Below are positions 57,105 to 64,000 of a stretch of DNA of 64,000 nt, one piece after another; position 1 is the stretch's first letter; the number at the start of each line of letters is the position of its first letter. The translations under genes and the position numbers were made by a program. The notes beneath the pieces were generated by a model. It saw nothing but the letters and a program-made list of their open reading frames with translations. It had not been told where the DNA came from and did not search any database. The stretch comes from Podocnemis expansa (taxonomy: Eukaryota; Chordata; Testudines; Podocnemididae). The stretch spans positions 45,065,275 to 45,129,274 of the forward strand of contig ML681989.1 in assembly GCA_007922195.1 (NCBI GenBank). Reading direction: 5' to 3'.

Positions 57105-59256
57105 AAGCAAATGAATAGTATTACGCTATACGTGGAAATCCATTGCTGAAATCCATAATCACCAGTGAGCATTAAGACTTCTGTCTTTCAACACTAGCAA
57201 GTACCCTAGTAAAACTAGGACTTCTTTTTCTTATATTCTACTCTTATATCATGGCAGGAAGATATTTATGGGTTTAGTTAGATGCTTAGAATGACTGCAG
57301 GCTCAAATTCTTCAAGAGATGCCAAAAAGTACATAAATTTTGTCCTCATTTGCATATTTTAAAATCCTTAAAGTATTAGTATTCCAATTTACAACTAATT
57401 TTTATTAATTTTGCTGTTTAATATTGCTGTTTCTCCCTGTTAGTGTGTAGGATGAACCACATGTTCCCCACATTGCTGTTCCTCCTCTCTTCCCCAGAGC
57501 ACATCTGCACATATAGCTGCAGTCCCACATGTACACTAACAGTTGAATATAGTCTCCTGACAACACTACTGCACCAGTTCCCAAACAAAAGCAGCTCTCC
57601 ACTATAACCTGCTGAAAGCCTGCAGCCATATCAGCTGCTTTACATGACTATACTAACTCACTACCATTCCCTCACTTGTATCTTTACTCTCATCTGAACC
57701 TACCTCACCCTACTGCTTCCTCACCTCCAGTCCTATTTAAAGTCTGTCTTAGAAAAAATGGTGAGGGCTGCTATACTCATCGTTCAATTTAAGAAATGAA
57801 GGACCATTGAGTTTTTATTGAGAAAAATATTTTTATGTGACATGAAATATATCAAACAACAGAAGCTAACTGATCCTGTTAACCTTTCACAGTTCCAGGT
57901 TAGGCCTAAGACTTGATATTAAAAGTGTTCCACCTGCTTTGAAAATTCTGTTGACAATGAATAACAGTAAGGTAAACTATGAGGGTGGTGCTGGCAGGTT
58001 CTCCCTCCACCCTATCCACGCTGTGATAGATTGAAGACCTTTGTGTGGACACTTTAACATTTAATAAGATGCTACACAGATGGTGGTCTGCCCCATGCTA
58101 GTTGCTGGGATCCAATGTATTTGGAATAGCATGCCTAATGAGCTGGAGAGGGACCAGAAAAAGGAAGGCAGATGAGCTGTCTCAACAGGTCTTGTACTTC
58201 ATCTTTCTAAATTACCATAACAGCAATGAAATACAGAAAAGAACAGTTATGGTCTTTGATCATGTTTACACTAACAAATGGGACAGGATTTTGGGTAATC
58301 ATTCCACATGAAAAAGTACAGTCCATAAGTTGAGTTCAGACTGCATAAATTCACAATCTGTTAACTAGACTGTGAATGTTAGGTCTTACATGCTCCACTC
58401 TTGCTCAGTATCTTCCCTGATTGATCATTTTTTCATGAAGCAGCATGTAATATTTAAGAGCATGTTAACATATAACTGCCCTAAGTTTAGGTATAAACCT
58501 GCATAAGCCTGCTTTCACTGCAAATGGGACATGAAGGGACCACTGACATAACTGCAATTGTGTTACTGGGTAATTTGCGACTGAAACAATTGGCTGCATG
58601 TATACACCATTGCCTGCCTGTCCTAGTCTTTCTTTTTCCAGTCTGCCAAGACCTGTGTGCTGAAAATCATTGGCTAGAGAGGGTCTTGTCTTCTGATTTT
58701 ACAATAGTTCCATTTCCGTTCTCAACTCTTGAATTCTTTCCTAGGTTCTTCACTATGAATACTTACAACTCATTTCTCTGAACATCATTACCTGAAACAG
58801 TGTCATGGCCCATTCAAGTCACACGGCATGGTCTTGTTTCATGATAACAAGCAGGTTTAGAAAATACAGATATGGATAATGAAGGCTACATTCTAATCAT
58901 TTAAAGTCAAATAGAAAACAAAGATTTGTTCTTTCCCTAGTGACTACATATAGAGAAAAATTTGACAAGGCTCTGGGTCTCCTGAGCCAAGGAACTTGTA
59001 ATAAATAATACTCGCACTCTTAGGAAGGGAGAAACCTGCCATCTGTGGGCTTCTCAGATACGAAATGGCTGGCAAAATGTCTAACACATCTTTGTAAGCT
59101 ACCCTAATGATTTTAAAAGAGTATGATACATGAAGAAATCTTATATAGCATGCTATTGCATCATGCTCTTTTTTTTATTTAGAAATGATAAAATACAAAC
59201 AAATATCTGACTGGAGTTGACAACAGGATTTGCAAATATTATCTTACAACTTCTGA
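57105..59256. other. No gene seen
   Basis: AT-rich unassigned sequence; ORFs are short and domain-free. Confidence 0.4.
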
Positions 59257-59400
59257 AGGGGTAGCCATGTTAGTCTAGTTCAGCAAAATAAACAAGGAGT
59301 CCTGTGGCACTTTTAAAGACTATCAAATTTATTTATCACATGCGCTTTCGTGGGAGTCTTTAAAAGTACCATAGGGCTCCTTGTTTGTTTTATCTTAAAA
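59257..59400. mobile_element. Penelope-tail inverted pair with deleted centre
   Basis: 'aggggtagccatgttagtct' and 'ataaacaaggagtcctgtgg' lead to 'tttcgtggg'. The sequence then turns directly into the inverted 'agtctttaaaagtaccatag' and 'ggctccttgtttgttttat'. The ATCTGATGAAG core is missing, so the arms now flank a loop of about 35 bases. Confidence 0.7.
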
Positions 59401-61663
59401 CCGGTGTTTTGCTTTCTATATCGGATGTTACTGATGTATAAAAGTACTTCAAAATACCATGCTAAGTTTAACCAGGGTCTAACAAAGTGTGCATTGTGAG
59501 CTACTTACACATATCTCATAGTATATGCTGGAACATTTTTTGTTTTTGTTTGTCTTTTTTTTTTTTTAAGTGGAAGATCCATTGCAGAAAAAGAGTATTA
59601 AAAATATGATGTGGTCTATTTATTATAAACTGTTTCCTATACAGATTTAGTTGAACAAGGCACTTAAAGATGCCTAAATGAGAATATAACTAATCCCTTT
59701 CCTGTTCAACAAAGCACTTACAACCATTTGACTCGAACAGCTTCAGAATGTTTGTATGCAGTTTGTTGAACATGGTGGAATTAACTAGGTGCTTATAGTT
59801 AAGCACCTGCTTAAATATTTTTTCTGAATCTGGTTCTTCTGAACGGCATTTCCATTATCTTCTAGTAATTTTTTATATGCTCAGTCTGTACATAACAGCA
59901 CCCACTTTCTTCCCATTAGTTCAATAACAAAAGTTGCATAGTTTAGCTTCAACATTCACATTGATAGGAACTTGCTTAAGCTTCTTTTTCCTTTTTCTCC
60001 TGCTGCTGTGCACTCAATCAATCAATCTCAACTGCCAGGAAGCAAACAACTTTTTCAATTATAGAGACCAATATGAGAGTCAAGAAACCTAGGAAGTGGT
60101 TAAAAAAAACAAAACAAAACACCAAACAAAAAACCAAAAAAACAACCAAAACCAATCCATATAAACCAAAAACTAATAAGAGTCTTACACCTAATTAAAC
60201 TTTGGTATCTTTGTTTTTCTAAAGGTCTGGACTTTTTCCTGCAGCCTAAATCTCTAGTAGTTCTATTGCAAATTGTTAGCCAGTACAAGCAAGAGAAAAT
60301 GTATTGCAAAGAGAAACATTTCAGAATGTAAGATTTATTATTATTATTATTATTTGTAACCAGAGAAGTGTAGCTGGTTTAACCACAAATATTTTGTTCA
60401 AAGTTCTAATTTATTCATACGATATTTATATTTATTTCCTCCTTCTTGATTACTCTGTAGCTAATACCCTTTGAGGTTTTTACTTAAGTCAGTAGTTACA
60501 CCTGTGACTACTCTCATGTACATTCTCTGCAATTGCAGAATAACAGTATAAGAGCTCAATAATGGTTGCTAAAAGCTGGAAACACACAGAGAAGGAGGCA
60601 CGCAGGCCCAACAGTGCTGCCTGAAGGCATAATGCCTTTAACATGCATAAAGCCTGTGCAGAGTAGAGGAAAACGCAATGGGTAGCAACAAATTATAAAG
60701 AACTTCAGTGCTCTGGCCAGCTCAACTCTTCTGCCTCAAACAGGACTCCTCTGGATTTGACTACCATTGTTGTAAATGCTGGCCAGACAGACATCCCTTG
60801 TACTTCCAGGCATGTATGATGGAGTTATGGCTGATTCAAAAACTGCCCTTGTACAGGTACATTTGTGGAAGAGGGCATAAGGCAGGCTGTCTCCATTTTC
60901 ATTCCAACAATGAACATTTGCATGGTGCAACTATAATTTCACCTTAAATTTCTTCTCATATCAGTTTTATTTATTTATTTTCACTGTGCATAGTTAAGGA
61001 AAATACGGTTTCTTGAATTGGAATCCTTGTGTGATCCAGCATTCTTATGTGTTTGATACAGTGCTTAATCTATTATTTTGTTCATTCTTGTTCCTCCTCA
61101 TTGCTCTACAAACTCAGGTTTGGATTTATCCAGCTTTCTTTTCATTGCAATGATTATCTTGGCTGCCTAGAAACACCACTGTGGATTTTCTCACTTTCTT
61201 CTCCTGAGTTGTCTTCCTTGCTCACTCTGAATAATTTAAGCCATGTGCTTCCACTAGGAAAAGGCAACTAATATCTCAATTTTCCATTGGTAAAATCAGG
61301 TTCTTTCATCTGTTATGTTTTTCAAGAAGTCTATAATTAGATGGTTTAGGAAAGTCAACTGTGTTAAATGTACCCCTCTTATCATTCAATATTGTTGTGC
61401 TATGTACGAGTAAGTCTATATGGTTAACTACATGTATGCTTCACTCTATTTATAGTAGCCTGTGTATTGGTGAATTTTACATCAGTGAATATTTTCACCC
61501 TTTACTGTGTGTACTTTTGCAGGGATGTAGGGGCCAGAAGATGGAGCATAGCAATAGATATATTGACACTACCATGGGATGTTGGATGGTAGCTGTGGAT
61601 TTGCTCCCATTGTGCTACGCTAGTTATAGAACTAAGGCTTTAATGACTGAGTTCTGTCTTCGA
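59401..61663. other. No gene seen
   Basis: AT-rich DNA with a T12 run near 59,555 and (TTA)n at 60,337-60,353. The ORF at 61,361-61,825 extends into the next element and has no domain. Confidence 0.4.
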
Positions 61664-61900
61664 GGGTATGTCCACACTGCAGTTAGACACTACCTGATGT
61701 GGGGTCATGAGGTTTGGGCTAAGAAACTCTTTGATTGCTATATAGATGTTTGGCTTTGGCCTGGAGCCCAGGATATAGGATCCTGGTGGGAGGGTCCTGA
61801 GCCTGAACATCTACACCATAATTAAATAGCGCCTTAGCCTGAAACTGAGTTGGCTAGTATAGGCCAGTTACTGGTGTCTAATTGCAATGTACCCATACTC
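61664..61900. mobile_element. MITE with GGGTATGTCCACACTGCA-type ends
   Basis: Left end GGGTATGTCCACACTGCAGT and reverse complement of the right end GAGTATGGGTACATTGCAAT share the 'ATTAGAC' that follows, giving about 27 bp of imperfect inverted repeat. The interior ('gggtcatgaggtttgggcta', 'ctggagcccaggat') has no transposase. A target duplication is not obvious. Confidence 0.62.
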
Positions 61901-62954
61901 TTTAAAGGACAAGTGGTTTCTTTATACTTTTAAAATATGTATTAACTTGTCTGGAAAAGATTTCAGAACCTCTTGTTTTGGAAATCTGCCTTGTTCTCCT
62001 AATCTAATTCATACTGCACACAATAGTTCTTCACAAGCACCACATTTCACACATGCATACATGTTCTGATAGTACAAAAGATGCCCTTAATGCTTAATCT
62101 GAGTTACCATTCTGAGAAACAAAAAGATTTGTTAGTGGAAACCCTCATGACCTTTAGTTGTTTGAACAAACATACATCTCTACAATTATGTATTTTCAGG
62201 CTTGGCTTATAATTGTTTTTTTTTTAATGATCCGCTCAGTTTTATGCTGAACCCCAAGCTTTGTTAATACTCTCATTAGTGAGTAAGGGAAGCTGAGTGC
62301 ACAGTGAATCCAGATTTGGGGTGAAATGATGGGGTTATGTGAATGAAAATATGGAATAGGCAGGAAAAAAAAAGGACTTGAGAGGTTGATTAGGGCTTTG
62401 AGATAATAGGGAAGGGGTTTGAAACCTGTCCATTATGCAGGTTTCCATCAGATACCTACTCGGTTTCCTGCTGCTCAGGATCCCACATTCTGGACTGCCT
62501 CAGAGCTGGGGACTCCAGAACTCCAAGGTTTCATATCTCTGGATCATCCTTGGAAAGCAGACTCACATTGAGCCATGGCTCCATTCCTTTTCTCTTAGAA
62601 AGGGCTGTCAAACTCATTTGCTGCAGCAGCCCAGAGTTGACTTAAATGTACTTTAAGTGGGGCACACATACCATAAATCAAAATATTAGAGCATTCTTGA
62701 GCATTGGGAGTGCTGTGCATACAAGACTGTGTTCTGTGATACCACATTCTCTCTCTCTCAGGGACAGGATGTGATCTCATGGTGCACAGACTCACATACC
62801 CAGTGGTCTGCAATGTCCTGAGACCCAATACTTGCGGCATTGTGAAGGACTGGGTATGCAAGACCACACTCATTCTCATTCTCATTCTCTCTCCCTCTCC
62901 CTCTCCCTCTCTCTCTACCATCAAAGTAATCCCCTGTGTTTCAGGGCTATGCAT
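61901..62954. other. No gene seen; includes a pyrimidine microsatellite
   Basis: A (CATTCT)n then (CTCCCT)n tract occupies 62,869-62,917. ORFs here (for example 62,595-62,963 minus) take their length from it. No other feature is recognised. Confidence 0.45.
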
Positions 62955-63165
62955 AAGTAGCAAGAGTCCTGTGGCACTTTACAGACTAACAGATTTCTTC
63001 GAGCATAAGCTTTCATGGACTACAACCCACTTCATCAGATGCATCTGATGAAGTGGGTTGTAGCCCACGAAAGCTTATGCTCAAAGAAATCTGTTAGTCT
63101 GTAAGGTGCCACAGGACTCTTGCTACTTTTGCTAGACACAGAGTAACATGGCTACCCCTCTGGAA
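62955..63165. mobile_element. Penelope-tail perfect head-to-head palindrome plus one 3' extension
   Basis: Two 87-base arms, 62,955-63,041 and 63,042-63,128, are inverted copies with no spacer, meeting at catcagatg/catctgatg. By eye they differ at four positions, all transitions. The right copy continues with 'tgctagacacagagtaacat' and 'ggctacccctctgg', the usual outer end; the left arm lacks this extension. Such DNA can extrude a cruciform. Confidence 0.82.
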
Positions 63166-63379
63166 AGGGATGTGCATAGTAACCAACAATCCATACAGCC
63201 TCACACACCCAGTATTACCTCATCATAAGAAAAATCTGTTTTCACTACAAATTTTTTAATCCCTGTGTTTTGTTCACAGAACTTGATAATTTCATTGAAA
63301 CCAACATGGTATTAAAAATCAACATTATAAAAGTTACAGAATTGAAGTGGAACACATTAAATGGATTAAAATGGGTGAT

Positions 63380-64000
63380 AAGTTTAAAAAAATGTAATCA
63401 TGAGTGTATTTCTATTGGGTTCCTGTAGGGATCAATTCTTGGCCCTATGCTGTTTACAGTTTTACCAATAACGTGGAAGAAAACATATAATCTGTACTGA
63501 GGAAGTTTGAAGATGACAAAAAGATTGTAGGTGTGGTCAGTAGTGAAGGAAACAGCTCTCTGATCATATTGATCTGGAACACTTAGCAAGCAGGGCACAA
63601 GCAAACAATATACATTTCAACATAGCCAAATGTGAAGTTCTGCATCTAGGAATAAAAGAAATATTTACAGGATGGGTAACTCTATCCTAGGAAGCAGCAA
63701 ACTAAAAGACTTTACTGTCCACCAGGACTCTCACCTGACCTTGAGCTCCCAGTGTGACTCTGGCCAAAAAAATTAATACAATTTTTGGATATATAAACAA
63801 GAAAACATGAAGTTGGAGTATTTGGCCCAGGTGTAACTGATGCTAGAATACCACATCCAGTCTGGCGTCCATAATTGAATAAGCATATTTAAGGACCAGG
63901 AGAGGGTTCAGAGAAGATCCAGAAGAGTCATTTTAAAATATTGGAAAATATGCCTTATACTGTGAAGTAGGCAATAAGTTCAAAAAATTTAGCTTATAGA
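63380..64000 (+). mobile_element. CR1 LINE RT C-terminus and 3' region, continues past window
   Basis: The frame includes GSILGPMLFTVLP, the RT motif preceding the catalytic core, at about 63,430. It is followed by nucleotide similarity to CR1: 'ttcaacatagccaaatgtga', 'agttctgcatctaggaata', 'gaccaggagagggttcagag', 'aagatccagaagagtca'. Stops and frameshifts interrupt the frame. The element is cut by the window end. Confidence 0.75.

Overview
This window is vertebrate chromosomal DNA with no recognisable host protein-coding exon. It looks like AT-rich intergenic or intronic sequence loaded with transposable elements. CR1 LINEs, MIR SINEs, DIRS-type tyrosine-recombinase retrotransposons, a Penelope-like element with a GIY-YIG domain, and many short non-autonomous DNA transposons whose ends carry a TATGTCTACACT-like motif together point to a non-avian sauropsid, most likely a turtle. 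The species call is inference from repeat content, made from memory without a database.

Layout. Positions 1-756 (minus strand) hold the open N-terminal part of a LINE-like ORF that runs off the left edge. A tRNA-like sequence with A and B boxes lies just upstream of it. Positions 2.4-6.5 kb hold three terminal-inverted-repeat elements. Positions 8.07-9.57 kb are a short-inverted-repeat transposon carrying about 1 kb of cytosine-rich minisatellite. Positions 10,143-16,094 (minus strand) are a near-complete DIRS element, with inverted terminal repeats, an internal complementary region, gag, reverse transcriptase, RNase H, a methyltransferase-like segment and an intact tyrosine recombinase. Gag and RT are broken by stops and frameshifts, and the RT active-site motif reads YLDN. 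Positions 17.6-31.6 kb are mostly unassigned AT-rich DNA.

Positions 31,968-35,700 hold a second, older DIRS copy with its own internal complementary region. It has lost RT and both termini of its coding part are decayed. It abuts a Penelope-like fragment (35.74-36.72 kb). The tail of that fragment recurs at least five more times in the window, three times as a head-to-head palindrome. Positions 37.4-38.9 kb hold two antisense CR1 tails flanking a 538-bp inverted-repeat element that contains a 400-base assembly gap. Positions 44.7-49.7 kb are a patchwork of CR1 pieces (ORF1 esterase-like, endonuclease, RT and 3' tail), interrupted by a Harbinger-like element with a TTA duplication and a Penelope tail. 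The rest has two hAT-like elements (54.7 and 56.9 kb), several MIR remnants and microsatellites. A CR1 RT/3' segment runs off the right edge.

Nothing here forms a host operon or pathway; the only functional units are the mobile elements. The most informative points are the DIRS circle-junction architecture, the tRNA-like head on the left-edge LINE, the spacer-free Penelope-tail palindrome, and the TTCGAA-array elements. The nested insertions give a relative chronology.
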